DNA of 64,000 nucleotides from Paenibacillus sp. FSL R5-0341 (GCF_037975235.1 NZ_CP150241.1:5766001-5830000), one strand, 5' to 3'. Counted from the first letter of the stretch, positions 45,522 through 54,550 are shown. The notes: a model not told the origin generated them from the letters alone. Program-made: numbers and translations.

Positions 45522-45857
45522 TCATTTTCTTCTATCCATAAGCATACTATCCGGTGCATAGGCAGTCTCATATACATTTCGCTGCATTTTTGCTTGATTA
45601 CGCTTATGCAACCAATCTTGAGCCTCGATCCGAAGTGCGTTCATACGATCAAGTAAAGTTTTATCATAGGCCAAAATCCGATGAACTTCCTCTTTTTGTT
45701 TCACACCCAGAGGACAATTCTCACTCTCTTTAACTATAGCATCCACAATATGTTGTCGATCTTCTATGAAGGTTTCCAGTTCCTCATAGGAAGTCTCCTC
45801 AATCCGTTCAATGACTTCCTGAGTCATAGTAGACAAGCGCTCAATAAGTTTATCCAT
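45522..45857 (-). CDS. fliT: FliT-like flagellar export chaperone
   Basis: A small helical protein (about 111 residues) in the fliT position after fliS. It is rich in Glu, Lys and Leu and predicted all alpha. In B. subtilis FliT is a chaperone for the cap protein FliD. Sequence conservation is low, so the name rests on position, size and composition. It overlaps fliS by 8 bp; ATG at 45857 and GTG at 45863 are both possible starts and neither has a clear ribosome site. Confidence 0.7.
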   Translation of the reverse strand: MDKLIERLSTMTQEVIERIEETSYEELETFIEDRQHIVDAIVKESENCPLGVKQKEEVHRILAYDKTLLDRMNALRIEAQDWLHKRNQAKMQRNVYETAYAPDSMLMDRRK

Positions 45858-46242
45858 GAGCACTTTCAGTCTGCGTAGAGGCTAGTTTAGAGGCTTGCAT
45901 CCAAGTTTCACGCAAGTCAGTCAAATATCCAATGGCTTCTTCTGCTTTTTCTGGACTCTTACGAATATTAGCCTCGATTAGAAGATAGTTCGTATACTCA
46001 TAGAGAGCAAACAAGTTTTTGGATACATCATATGACTGGTCCAATGTGGACATAAGTTCACTAATAATAGTCTGCGCTTTCCCCAGATTATGATTGGCTT
46101 TCTCAATATCCTGGTTATTCAGGCCCTCAAGTCCAACTTTTACAAATCGGATTGCCCCATCATACAGCATAATAACCAATTGAGCTGGCGTTGAAGTCTG
46201 AACGGAAGATTGACGATATTTTTCATATGGAGATTTAATCAA
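45850..46242 (-). CDS. fliS: Flagellin export chaperone FliS
   Basis: Cytoplasmic chaperone that holds flagellin unfolded until export; it also contributes to the FliW-CsrA-flagellin switch in Bacillales. The 130-residue helical protein begins with the family pattern SPYEKYRQSSVQTSTPAQLV. LIMLYDGAIRF-like residues follow. The start codon is TTG with GAGGGTGACC just upstream. It lies 29 bp after fliD. Confidence 0.95.
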   Translation of the reverse strand: MIKSPYEKYRQSSVQTSTPAQLVIMLYDGAIRFVKVGLEGLNNQDIEKANHNLGKAQTIISELMSTLDQSYDVSKNLFALYEYTNYLLIEANIRKSPEKAEEAIGYLTDLRETWMQASKLASTQTESAHG

Positions 46243-46271
46243 TTAGGTCACCCTCTATTATAAAATTTCTC

Positions 46272-47846
46272 TTAGCTTGTGGTAGAGAATAGACTGGACG
46301 ACTGTGAACTAAGTTTGTTCATTGCTGTTTCCATCGCAGTGAACTGTTTATAATAACGAGTCTCTGTGTTTTCCAAAATTGTAAGCATATTAGTAATTCG
46401 ACTATTGTACTCTTTGAGTTTCCTACCCATAGCACTTTCTTCTTTGTAACTGACTGTGAGATCAGCTGAGAATTTACTGGTTCCGACACGTGTAACGAGA
46501 CTATCCAACGAACCTGATATTTTGTCCGCCAACTTGTCAAAGATACCATTATTCGCCTCACTGCCTGTGCCCTGGAATAGATCAACTGCTTTTTGAGGAT
46601 TCTCAGTCAAAGCTTTTTTCAAGACGACTTCATCCAGAACAATTTTGCCTCCTGAGTTGTAGGACCCCATTGTAATCCCCATCTCAGACAAAGCCACAAC
46701 TTGCCCCGATATAATGCCTCTCATGTTAGAAAGCGCTGATCTTAAAATGTCATCATTTTTCAACAGACCACTCTTAGCTTTGTCAGTCCAGTTGGTAATA
46801 TCCGTATCTTTCATTGCCGTCTTTTGTTCGTCGGTCAATGGCTTGAAGTCACGATATTTATTTTCGTCCAACTTGGCATTAAGCAGTGTGATTAAAGAAT
46901 TATAATCTTCAACAAAACTTTTGATGGTCTGCAAAGCAGTTTCTGTATCACTCGATGTCGTAATGCTAACAGGTATGTCCTTAGACGGGTCTGCCGGATC
47001 TGCTGTCGTTTTCTGAAGAGTTAACTGCACACCGTTAATGGTAACGGTATTACTCTTGTCCGTATAAGCTCTGCCATTAACACTAAATTCAGCATCTACG
47101 GCATTTGTTGTTTTATATTTGTCAGGACCGTCTGTTCCAGGTACGTATTTTTGATTAAAGAGGTCGAGCAAACTATTATCATCAGTCGCTACAATATCTG
47201 CCTTACCATCCGTCCCACTCGTTTTAGAGTTGATAATCAGTTTCCCACTTATCTCATCATACTTGGCAGTAACGTTAGCTTTGGCATTACCATTAATCGT
47301 AGCAACCATCGTAGCGATGGACGTAGATCCTGTGAACAATGACTTACCGTTACTATCTACAAAGCTCACACCGTTTATGGAGAATTTAAACTCTTCGGCG
47401 TTAAGGGCAGTTCGATCAGCATCTGTTAGTGTAGCTGGATCTTTTCCTTCTTTCATAATCTGCAAATCAGCTAACGTTTTGGTACTGGCTACTGGTGCAT
47501 TGAGCCCGAATGTTTCAACTGTTTTCTTGGTTGCTAATTGCGTAATACTGACTTTCATATCAATTCCGTTAGCATTTGCCGAAGCTTCAGCTTTTAAAGC
47601 ATCGGTGTTTCCACTCACAACGGCTTTTTGTGTATTTAATGCTGCGCTTTTACCATACTTATCAATGAGTTTGTTCGTACGAAAGTCTACGAGTTTACTG
47701 TTGATTTCCCTGTAGCTATCACGTTTCCATTCAAGGATTTGCTTTTCCTGATTCAGTTTATCCAACGGAATACGCTTGGCAGTCATCATGCTCTTAACCA
47801 TACTATCTACGTCCATGCCTGAGAAGCCGTTAATACGAGTTACCAT
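46272..47846 (-). CDS. fliD: Flagellar filament cap protein FliD
   Basis: Caps the growing filament and folds flagellin subunits. The 524-residue protein begins with the FliD_N pattern INGFSGMDVDSMVKSMM and ends with the FliD_C coiled segment (NMLTILENTETRYYKQFTAM). The central region is Thr/Asp-rich and variable. GGAGGGC precedes the start. It is co-directional with flaG, fliS and fliT. Confidence 0.96.
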   Translation of the reverse strand: MVTRINGFSGMDVDSMVKSMMTAKRIPLDKLNQEKQILEWKRDSYREINSKLVDFRTNKLIDKYGKSAALNTQKAVVSGNTDALKAEASANANGIDMKVSITQLATKKTVETFGLNAPVASTKTLADLQIMKEGKDPATLTDADRTALNAEEFKFSINGVSFVDSNGKSLFTGSTSIATMVATINGNAKANVTAKYDEISGKLIINSKTSGTDGKADIVATDDNSLLDLFNQKYVPGTDGPDKYKTTNAVDAEFSVNGRAYTDKSNTVTINGVQLTLQKTTADPADPSKDIPVSITTSSDTETALQTIKSFVEDYNSLITLLNAKLDENKYRDFKPLTDEQKTAMKDTDITNWTDKAKSGLLKNDDILRSALSNMRGIISGQVVALSEMGITMGSYNSGGKIVLDEVVLKKALTENPQKAVDLFQGTGSEANNGIFDKLADKISGSLDSLVTRVGTSKFSADLTVSYKEESAMGRKLKEYNSRITNMLTILENTETRYYKQFTAMETAMNKLSSQSSSLFSTTS

Positions 47847-47862
47847 GAAAGCCCTCCTATAA

Positions 47863-48252
47863 TTAAATTTTTTCGTCTACCAATATACCTGCGATCTCCA
47901 TCATCTTAGCAACCAAGTCCAGCGTTTTCTCTGGTGGAATCTCACGAATAAGTTCCCCCGTATCTTTGTTCATCACTTTCACCATGATGTCATGGGTCTT
48001 CTCATGTACACTGATTTCCAAAGTAGTCTCGGGGCCTTGTAAAGATTGTACCGCACGTTCAATTGTTTTGATCAGTTGTTCGTCTGCAACCGAAATTTTA
48101 GCACCTTGGCTCTCTTTCGTGCTCAGATCTTTATAATTTTTAATAGCTAACGCTGAAGATATTGATTCACTTGCACTTTGAACAGGAGCTACTTCTGGTC
48201 GGGGCTGTCCGTTAGATGCGCCGGATGCCGAGAAGGAAAACTGTACATTCAT
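47863..48252 (-). CDS. flaG: FlaG family protein
   Basis: A small flagellar protein (129 residues) linked to filament length control in other bacteria. The C-terminal FlaG domain (about 60-129) includes DIMVKVMNKDTGELIREIPPE. The N-terminal half is Ser/Ala-rich and probably disordered. CTTGGAGGA precedes the ATG. It follows hag after the hag terminator and 16 bp precede fliD, matching yvyC-fliD in B. subtilis. Confidence 0.93.
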   Translation of the reverse strand: MNVQFSFSASGASNGQPRPEVAPVQSASESISSALAIKNYKDLSTKESQGAKISVADEQLIKTIERAVQSLQGPETTLEISVHEKTHDIMVKVMNKDTGELIREIPPEKTLDLVAKMMEIAGILVDEKI

Positions 48253-48333
48253 GTGCTCTATCCTCCAAGAACGCTTGATTTATTATATATATCGGTCATT
48301 GGTCTTCGTTATTTTAGGGAATTCCTAGCAAAA

Positions 48334-48364
48334 CAAAAAAAAGCCCCGGAATACTCCGGAGCTT
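48334..48364 (-). terminator. hag terminator
   Basis: On the minus strand AGCTCCGGA pairs with TTCCGGGGCT around GTA, followed by eight Ts. It is a strong terminator that separates the abundant hag transcript from flaG. Confidence 0.92.
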
Positions 48365-48382
48365 TCGGTATTAATGTAAATC

Positions 48383-50017
48383 TTAACGAAGCAATTGCAG
48401 AACGCCTTGTGGTTGTTGGTTCGCTTGAGCCAACATCGCTTGTGCAGCTTGTGCAAGGATGTTGTTCTTCGTTTGTTCCATCATTTCTTTAGCCATGTCT
48501 ACGTCACGTACACGGGACTCAGCTGCAGTCAGGTTCTCGGAAGATGTGTTCAAGTTGTTGATTGTGTGTTCCAGACGGTTTTGAACCGCACCCAATTTAG
48601 CGCGCTCGCTGGAAACGGAGCTGATTGCTTTATCCAAAGAAGTGATTGCGTTAGAAGCGCCAGCTGTAGTGGAGATATCTACACCAGCAACACCCAGAGC
48701 AGCAGAACGCATGTCATTTACACCGAAAGTGATACTTTGACCTTTGTTTGCACCGATTTGGAATGTAACACCACCGTTGCCGGAAGCATCAGTTTGAGCT
48801 TGAGAAAGACCCAGATCTTTGACAGTTGATTTACCAGCCAAATCTTGCAGGTTGATTGGACCGCTCTCACTTACGATTTCAAAACGACCATCAGACAAAG
48901 CATTTACTTTGACATCTTTGATATAGCCGAAATCTCCATCTTTAGTTGCTCCAGCTGCAGCATTAGCAGCTGCAATTGCTGTGTTAATATCCGTTTGCAA
49001 CTGTGTTGCTGCTGCTGCCATTGTTGTTGTGTTATCAATATCACCCGCCAATGTTGCTTGAAGTTTAGTATCTCCAATTTGGAAGTTGAATTGGTCACCT
49101 GTTGTTACATCAGTGCCATTGTAAGTGCTAGTACCAGCAGCTCCAGTATTAGCCGCAGTAGCTCCAATGAATTTACCTACAAGCTGTTGATTAGCTGTAG
49201 CAATCGAAATACCCGAATCTGTTCCTTTAGAGCCACTTTCCAGAACAAGGCTCGAAGAAGCACTTACATAACCAGAAATATGTGCAATGTTTGCGCCGGA
49301 TGCATCAATTGCTTCATTGATTTTGCTTACGATCAGATCAGCAGCAGCTTTCATTGACGAATCAGTGGCACCAGTACCTTTACCTGCCAAGATTGTGCTT
49401 TGCTCATCTGTGGAAAGGTTTTGCCAATCGACTTTAATATCAGTACCATCAATTTTAATAGTTTCACTCTTAAAGTCAGCGGACGTAATTGCTAGTGCTG
49501 TGTTCATTGCAGCAGCACCAGTCAAAGAAGCAGCTGTTTGTTTGGCAACTGTTGTACCAGTTGTAGAATCCTGCCCCACAGAAGCGCCAGCAGTTTTCAA
49601 AGCACCATTCAACAATTTCTTCGTATTGAACTCCGTAGTATCACCGATACGGTCGATTTCGGATTTCAATTGGGAAACTTCGCTTTGCAGCGCTTTACGA
49701 TCTTCTTCAGTGTTCGTACCGTTAGCGGATTGAACGGAAAGTTCACGTACACGTTGCAGGATAGAGTGAGTTTCGCTCAATGCGCCCTCAGCTGTTTGGA
49801 TCAAAGAGATACCATCTTGAGCATTTTTGGAAGCCATATCCAAACCGCGGATTTGACCGCGCATTTTTTCGGAGATTGCCAAGCCTGCAGCATCGTCACC
49901 AGCACGGTTGATACGAAGACCGGAAGACAATTTCTCGATATTTTTGCTAGTTGCAGCAGAGTTGCTGGACAGTTGGCGGTGAGTGTTCAACGCCGTAATA
50001 TTATGGTTGATAATCAT
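48383..50017 (-). CDS. hag: Flagellin
   Basis: The filament subunit, 544 residues. The conserved N-terminal D0/D1 region (MIINHNITALNTHRQLSSN, GLRINRAGDDAAGLAI) and C-terminal D1/D0 (QNRLEHTINNLNTSSENLTA, MLAQANQQPQGVLQLL) are clear. The middle (about 165-455) is Ala/Thr/Ser-rich and much longer than the roughly 300-residue B. subtilis Hag. I chose ATG at 50017 with GGGAGGAAAT; the longer frame to 50077 reads the leader. A sigma-D promoter and CsrA sites lie upstream. Confidence 0.97.
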   Translation of the reverse strand: MIINHNITALNTHRQLSSNSAATSKNIEKLSSGLRINRAGDDAAGLAISEKMRGQIRGLDMASKNAQDGISLIQTAEGALSETHSILQRVRELSVQSANGTNTEEDRKALQSEVSQLKSEIDRIGDTTEFNTKKLLNGALKTAGASVGQDSTTGTTVAKQTAASLTGAAAMNTALAITSADFKSETIKIDGTDIKVDWQNLSTDEQSTILAGKGTGATDSSMKAAADLIVSKINEAIDASGANIAHISGYVSASSSLVLESGSKGTDSGISIATANQQLVGKFIGATAANTGAAGTSTYNGTDVTTGDQFNFQIGDTKLQATLAGDIDNTTTMAAAATQLQTDINTAIAAANAAAGATKDGDFGYIKDVKVNALSDGRFEIVSESGPINLQDLAGKSTVKDLGLSQAQTDASGNGGVTFQIGANKGQSITFGVNDMRSAALGVAGVDISTTAGASNAITSLDKAISSVSSERAKLGAVQNRLEHTINNLNTSSENLTAAESRVRDVDMAKEMMEQTKNNILAQAAQAMLAQANQQPQGVLQLLR

Positions 50018-50024
50018 TTGATAT

Positions 50025-50033
50025 TTCCTCCCT
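50025..50033 (-). promoter_or_regulatory. CsrA site overlapping the hag ribosome site
   Basis: On the minus strand CAGGGAGGA combines the ribosome site with the CsrA core GGA. In B. subtilis the second CsrA site likewise overlaps the hag Shine-Dalgarno, blocking translation. Confidence 0.65.
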
Positions 50034-50048
50034 GAAGATAAATTAGTT

Positions 50049-50062
50049 CCACATCCTTGTGG
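50049..50062 (-). promoter_or_regulatory. CsrA-binding hairpin in the hag leader
   Basis: On the minus strand CCACAAGGATGTGG folds into a 5-bp stem with GGA at the loop. ACAAGGATGT is a perfect match to the core of the CsrA consensus RUACARGGAUGU. It lies about 35 bases before the start codon. Confidence 0.85.
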
Positions 50063-50115
50063 TAAACGCCGCGACATTAAGGTCGGCCGCCCTGCTGAAG
50101 CAGCGTCTAAATTAT

Positions 50116-50143
50116 ATATCGACGGAAGGTGAGCAACTGTTTA
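50116..50143 (-). promoter_or_regulatory. hag promoter, sigma-D type
   Basis: On the minus strand TAAA, a 16-base spacer and GTCGATAT (7 of 8 with the sigma-D consensus GCCGATAT). It gives a leader of about 90 bases that includes both CsrA sites. It lies just after the csrA stop codon. Confidence 0.85.
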
Positions 50144-50161
50144 TAGCAAATTGGAATATTT

Positions 50162-50407
50162 TTAATCTTTTTTGATATCTGTATTTCGCAGACGTTCCAT
50201 AAAGGCTTCAATATTGGCTGCAAGAGGCGTTGCAGACTCCCGATTAGCCTCTTGAATGGATGCATATATTTCCTGTCTGAATATATCAATATGCTTGGGT
50301 GCGGAGATTCCAATACGTACTGTATCTCCCTCAACAGCGAGTACAGTCACCTCAATCTGATCTTGAATGATAATGGACTCGCCTTTTTTACGTGATAATA
50401 CCAGCAT
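50162..50407 (-). CDS. csrA: Translational regulator CsrA
   Basis: A dimeric RNA-binding protein of 81 residues. MLVLSRKKGESIIIQD and VRIGISAP are family hallmarks, and the RNA-contact residues Leu4 and the Arg of VRIGI are kept. It represses hag translation unless bound by FliW. The gene starts directly at the fliW stop with no gap, so the antagonist pair is made together. The B. subtilis order fliW-csrA-hag is kept. Confidence 0.97.
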   Translation of the reverse strand: MLVLSRKKGESIIIQDQIEVTVLAVEGDTVRIGISAPKHIDIFRQEIYASIQEANRESATPLAANIEAFMERLRNTDIKKD

Positions 50408-50857
50408 TTACACTCCACCTTTCACTGATTTGGCATCTTCTTCCGCCCAGATCAGATGACGTGTATCGTAAGAAGACTGATGGAGCACGACTTGCTTACC
50501 TAAATGTTGCTCGGGGTTAAGAACTACGGGTGCAAGCAGATTCATTGTTGATTTATTCGCCTGTGAATGAATCGTGACCATGGAGTATACGGACACTTGC
50601 TCCACAATCTCCAATTCTTCCTTATCTACCTCTCCCAATTCAAAACTATAATCCGGTACAAAAGTAAACGGGCTCACCAAGAGGAATGCCAGTCCCGGCT
50701 CTCTTGTCGATTGCAAATAACTGAAAGGTGTATCTTCCCAAGGAACCAACGCGAACTCGGTTTCCTCTTCAAATCCGGGTAAACCCTTAGGAAATTGATA
50801 TACATCTTCTGTTTTAACCTCTAATGATCCCCACATGCTTGTCTGAATATGAATAAT
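50408..50857 (-). CDS. fliW: Flagellar assembly factor FliW, probable ATT start
   Basis: FliW binds CsrA and flagellin and frees hag mRNA when flagellin is exported. The FliW core is clear: VYQFPKGLPGFEEETEFAL and a C-terminal part with NLLAPVVLNPEQ. The best ribosome site (CAGGGAGG) is followed at 5-8 bases by ATT codons (50857, 50854). The first ATG (50836) is 26 bases away and would drop the first beta strand (IHIQTSMWGSLEV). A TTG at 50887 lies inside a terminator. I therefore infer an ATT start, giving about 149 residues. Confidence 0.85.
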   Translation of the reverse strand: MIHIQTSMWGSLEVKTEDVYQFPKGLPGFEEETEFALVPWEDTPFSYLQSTREPGLAFLLVSPFTFVPDYSFELGEVDKEELEIVEQVSVYSMVTIHSQANKSTMNLLAPVVLNPEQHLGKQVVLHQSSYDTRHLIWAEEDAKSVKGGV

Positions 50858-50881
50858 AAACGCCTCCCTGGCGAAAGTTTT

Positions 50882-50936
50882 ATGCAAAAAGAGCCATAGA
50901 TGTCTAAGATCAAGACCGTCTATAGCTCTACTTTAG
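50882..50936 (-). terminator. Terminator or attenuator before fliW
   Basis: On the minus strand AGAGCTATAGA pairs with TCTATGGCTCT (one G-U), followed by five Ts. It lies between the DUF6470 gene and fliW, only 25 bases before the fliW ribosome site. Confidence 0.7.
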
Positions 50937-50941
50937 AGTAA

Positions 50942-51511
50942 CTATAATCCTATATCTATAGCAGGTGGCGTGTACTGAATCGATGCATACTGCTTCACAT
51001 AGATATCAAGCTTGCCCCGATTATACTCAATCTCCGGTCTATTCACAATGACATTCATTTCCGAGACAGCGGGAGTAAAGTTGATATCCGGCGCCTGAGT
51101 ATAAACACGGGTCTCCACGTTCCCAGAAGAAGCGGGTGTCCGCGTTTCCGGGAATGGCCTCGCCTGCCAGTCTGAGCCAATAATATTCGCAATGGTATTT
51201 CCAGGCTTATGAATTGCAGCCAATTCATTGCCCTGCTGAACTCGTTCAGCCATATTTTGCAAAAAAATCTGTTGAATGCCTGAATAGATCCGTGCATTCA
51301 TATCAATCATATTGCCGCCTGTGTAAGCAGAGAATGCTTTGCTTTGATCTACACTTAGTCTCATCGGATGACTCTCCACCGTTAGCTTGGCAGGTCTGGT
51401 GTTCAACTGCACCTCAGCTTTCGGTTGACGAATGGAGAACTGTCCTGGATCAGCATCAATACTTAATAAAGTTGGCGTTGTTCTAATCTGAAGAACGGGA
51501 AGAGTACTCAA
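50942..51511 (-). CDS. DUF6470 family protein (YviE-like)
   Basis: A 189-residue soluble protein in the yviE position between flgL and fliW. It starts LPVLQIRTTPTLLSIDADPG and is predicted mixed alpha/beta. It occurs with fliW and csrA in many Bacillales flagellar clusters, but its role is unknown. No signal peptide or membrane segment. The DUF assignment is from recognised sequence pattern and position. Confidence 0.82.
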   Translation of the reverse strand: MSTLPVLQIRTTPTLLSIDADPGQFSIRQPKAEVQLNTRPAKLTVESHPMRLSVDQSKAFSAYTGGNMIDMNARIYSGIQQIFLQNMAERVQQGNELAAIHKPGNTIANIIGSDWQARPFPETRTPASSGNVETRVYTQAPDINFTPAVSEMNVIVNRPEIEYNRGKLDIYVKQYASIQYTPPAIDIGL

Positions 51512-51528
51512 ATGTTAACTCCTCCTTT

Positions 51529-52449
51529 TTATCTTAAGAAGTCCACCAAAGATGGAGAGATAATTTTGGCACCGGCAGATAAAGAAGCATTATAGATGTT
51601 TTCCTGAATTTTGGATTGCATCGCCAGTTCGGCATAATCCGCATCTTCCACCTTAGATTGCAGATCTGTCAGGTTAATGCCGAGATCATCCAAACGTCCC
51701 ATCATCAGATCAACCCTGTTCGTTTTGGCACCAATCTCAGAACGGATTGCAAGCATCTTGTCTGTACGGCTATCAATATTGTCCAACTGATTGGATAGCT
51801 CTTTTTGATTGCCCTCTGTGAGAGCTTTCATGATGTTGTTCACGATGTTGAACAAGTTATCTTCTTCCTTCTCTGTGCCGAACACTTCATTACCACTCAC
51901 GTTAATAGGCAATTGAACACTTTCACCTACGATGAAGTTAATCTTCCCTTTATCCGTCACAACAGACGTAGCATTCGTTGTATCTAAAGTACCGTCTGCA
52001 TTAGACGGGAAATCATACGGTTTAATATCATACGTCTCGCCATTAAAAATATATTTCCCGTTAAGCTTACTGTTTGAGATATCAATCAGCTGCTCTTTCA
52101 ACTGTTTGACCTCTTCATTAATACTGTCCAGCGCGGACTGCGGATTCGTTCCTGTCGAAGCTTGTACCGTCAACTCGCGCAGACGCTGTACGGCGTTACC
52201 TGCTTGATTCATAACCGTATCATTAAACTCAAGCCATGATATAGCACTGTCTACGTTTTTCTGATATTGATCGTTCGATGAAAGTTCTGCACGATAACGA
52301 AGGGAGTAAGTAATCCCTACCGGATCATCCGAAGGTTTGTTGATCTTGCGACCTGTCGCCAGTTGGGTCTGGGTGTTGTTCATTTGCTGTGCATTTCGAT
52401 TCAGGTTCAGAAGCAATTGTGAACTGAGCATATTATTCGTTATTCTCAT
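51529..52449 (-). CDS. flgL: Hook-filament junction protein FlgL
   Basis: The second junction protein between hook and filament, 306 residues, homologous to flagellin at both ends. The N-terminus MRITNNMLSSQLLLNLNRN and C-terminal segment LQSKVEDADYAELAMQ are typical. It lies 24 bp after flgK. GGGAGTGAC is upstream, somewhat far from the ATG. Confidence 0.96.
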   Translation of the reverse strand: MRITNNMLSSQLLLNLNRNAQQMNNTQTQLATGRKINKPSDDPVGITYSLRYRAELSSNDQYQKNVDSAISWLEFNDTVMNQAGNAVQRLRELTVQASTGTNPQSALDSINEEVKQLKEQLIDISNSKLNGKYIFNGETYDIKPYDFPSNADGTLDTTNATSVVTDKGKINFIVGESVQLPINVSGNEVFGTEKEEDNLFNIVNNIMKALTEGNQKELSNQLDNIDSRTDKMLAIRSEIGAKTNRVDLMMGRLDDLGINLTDLQSKVEDADYAELAMQSKIQENIYNASLSAGAKIISPSLVDFLR

Positions 52450-52473
52450 GGTCTGTTATGTCACTCCCTTCTA

Positions 52474-54027
52474 TTATCTGCCTACTGTTCCAGTAGAGTT
52501 GATCAACTTATCAAGTAATTCATCATATGTGGTCATAAATCGAGCAGAAGCGTTATAGGCATGCTGGAACTTGATCATATTGGACATCTCTTCATCCAAA
52601 GATACGCCACTCACGGATTGACGACGGGTGTCCACTTGCTCCACTAGGAACTCCGAGTTGGATGTCTGACGTGCTGCTTCCTGGGATTGTACCCCCAGTT
52701 GTCCCACAATGGCACTGAATTGTGCACCGATCGTTGCATTACGTAAACCGTCTGCAGATTTCATCGGTGTATCTTTCAGATTCGCAAGCAAGATAGCAAG
52801 TGTATTATTACCTTTGATTACAGTCTCCGTACCAGAAGCATCCGATGTACGGAGTGAGGTCGCAATCTTATTCGGATCAGCCAAGATCTCTGCGTTCAAT
52901 GAAATATTGCCAGCTGTAATGGCTGTACCACCACCCGCTGCTGTAAAGAATGGGACTCCTCCAGAGTTAGTTCCATCCATGCTGTATCCAAGCTGATGCA
53001 GACCGTTCAGTCCTTTGACAGTAACTTTCAAGTCTGTAGCGAGTGTGCGTGCTGCACCTGTGTATGTAACACCATCCAGTACAGTATTGTCTGGCAAGAC
53101 CGAACCGGCAGGAAGAATAATTTCAATATCTCCGTTAGCAAGGGTATTCGCCAAGTCGTCCATTTGTTTCCGGTAATCACTTACCAATGTATCTCTGGAC
53201 TTAATCATGCCATGAACTTCACCATTGGTGAGTGTGCCAGCAGTATATGCATCATTCAGAAAAGCAGGATCTACCGCCACTTGTACTGCCCCGCCTGTAA
53301 CGAGTGCCTGTCCATTCATCTGGATCTGGTATCCTTGTTGAGAATCAGTAACCGTAATATTCATGATTTTAGAGAGTTTGTCGGTCATAAGATCACGTTG
53401 GTCGCGTAAATCGTTGGCATTGTCGCCAAGAGACTCAATTTTCACGATGGCACTATTGAGGTTTGCAATGTTACCCAGATAACCTTGAATCTCATTACTT
53501 TTCACAGCGATGTTACTATCCAAATCCTGACTGAGCGCATCCAATTGGCGGCTAATTTGATTCATCGCATCCGTAAGAGCGAGTGTGGTTTCCTTGACAA
53601 TTCGGCGTGCCGTAACGTCCTCAGGGTTTTTGCTCAGATCTGACCATGATTTGTAGAAGTTATCCATAACCGTCCGAAATCCGGTGTCTGACGGTTCATT
53701 CACAATAGCTTCAAGTTTCTCAAGTGTATCTCGTTGAATGGACCAACTCCCGAAGTTGGTGTTTTCATTACGATATTGGTCGTCCAGAAATTTCTCACGC
53801 ACACGGGTAATGGAGTCGAACTCTACCCCTGTACCAAGCTGTCCCGGTGTTGTGCTATGCAGAAATGCGAATGGCTCCATTGGAATGGATGCCTGCATGT
53901 TTACCTTTTGACGTGAGTACCCTTCCGTGTTGGCATTGGCTACGTTATGGCCGGTTGTGCTAAGAGCTGTCGTCTGTGTGAACAAACTGCGTTTAGCCGT
54001 TTCGATTGAATGAAATGTAGATGTCAC
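52474..54027 (-). CDS. flgK: Hook-associated protein FlgK
   Basis: First hook-filament junction protein, 517 residues. The N-terminus (STFHSIETAKRSLFTQTTAL, then GHNVANANTEGYSRQKV) and C-terminal D0 helix (GVSLDEEMSNMIKFQHAYNA) are conserved. The start codon is GTG, preceded by GGGGGAAACCAG. It follows flgN by 19 bp in the flgM operon. Confidence 0.97.
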   Translation of the reverse strand: MTSTFHSIETAKRSLFTQTTALSTTGHNVANANTEGYSRQKVNMQASIPMEPFAFLHSTTPGQLGTGVEFDSITRVREKFLDDQYRNENTNFGSWSIQRDTLEKLEAIVNEPSDTGFRTVMDNFYKSWSDLSKNPEDVTARRIVKETTLALTDAMNQISRQLDALSQDLDSNIAVKSNEIQGYLGNIANLNSAIVKIESLGDNANDLRDQRDLMTDKLSKIMNITVTDSQQGYQIQMNGQALVTGGAVQVAVDPAFLNDAYTAGTLTNGEVHGMIKSRDTLVSDYRKQMDDLANTLANGDIEIILPAGSVLPDNTVLDGVTYTGAARTLATDLKVTVKGLNGLHQLGYSMDGTNSGGVPFFTAAGGGTAITAGNISLNAEILADPNKIATSLRTSDASGTETVIKGNNTLAILLANLKDTPMKSADGLRNATIGAQFSAIVGQLGVQSQEAARQTSNSEFLVEQVDTRRQSVSGVSLDEEMSNMIKFQHAYNASARFMTTYDELLDKLINSTGTVGR

Positions 54028-54046
54028 CTGGTTTCCCCCTAATTAA

Positions 54047-54550
54047 TCAGGCACGCGTGTCAAACAGACCGATTCGCCCTGGATTGCCGTTCTTATCAGC
54101 AGGATGCTGATATGTGGCATCCTGTTCTGGCCGAGAAGCGAAGATATCCATTGAAAGATCAATAAACATCAACGATTGCTCGATCAGCTTTTGATTCAGT
54201 TGATTGATTTCCTTTAACTCCTGCAGTGTTCCCGCCAGCTTCTTCTGGACTTCAAGCAATCGCTGTTTGTCAGCCGGATCAAAAATCAGCTTCGAGATCT
54301 CCGTAATGTTCAGGTTCAGCATAGACTTGATTCCACGCTCCTGAAGCAATTCGTGAACTGCACTCTGTCGTTCGATCTCCAATGGCTCCTGTTGTTTCAT
54401 GAAACGGGATTCTTTGTTCAGAACGGCAATGAGTTCATCCACATCGTTTTTGACAATGACCTGTCTCTTGACCTCGCTGAGTGCCAGCATATCGCGGTGA
54501 CTTTGTTCCATTTGCTGCAAAACTGCAATTAATCTGTCCAGTGCTGCCAT
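54047..54550 (-). CDS. flgN: Flagellar export chaperone FlgN
   Basis: Cytoplasmic chaperone for FlgK and FlgL, 167 residues, almost all helical with long heptad-like stretches (about 1-135) and a disordered tail. Similarity is mostly structural, so the name relies on the FlgN/YvyG pattern in the N-terminal part and the position between flgM and flgK. Confidence 0.9.
   Translation of the reverse strand: MAALDRLIAVLQQMEQSHRDMLALSEVKRQVIVKNDVDELIAVLNKESRFMKQQEPLEIERQSAVHELLQERGIKSMLNLNITEISKLIFDPADKQRLLEVQKKLAGTLQELKEINQLNQKLIEQSLMFIDLSMDIFASRPEQDATYQHPADKNGNPGRIGLFDTRA

Noticed and set aside
50408..50887. fliW starting at TTG 50887
   Set aside because: The codon lies in the T run of a terminator-like hairpin and has no ribosome site.
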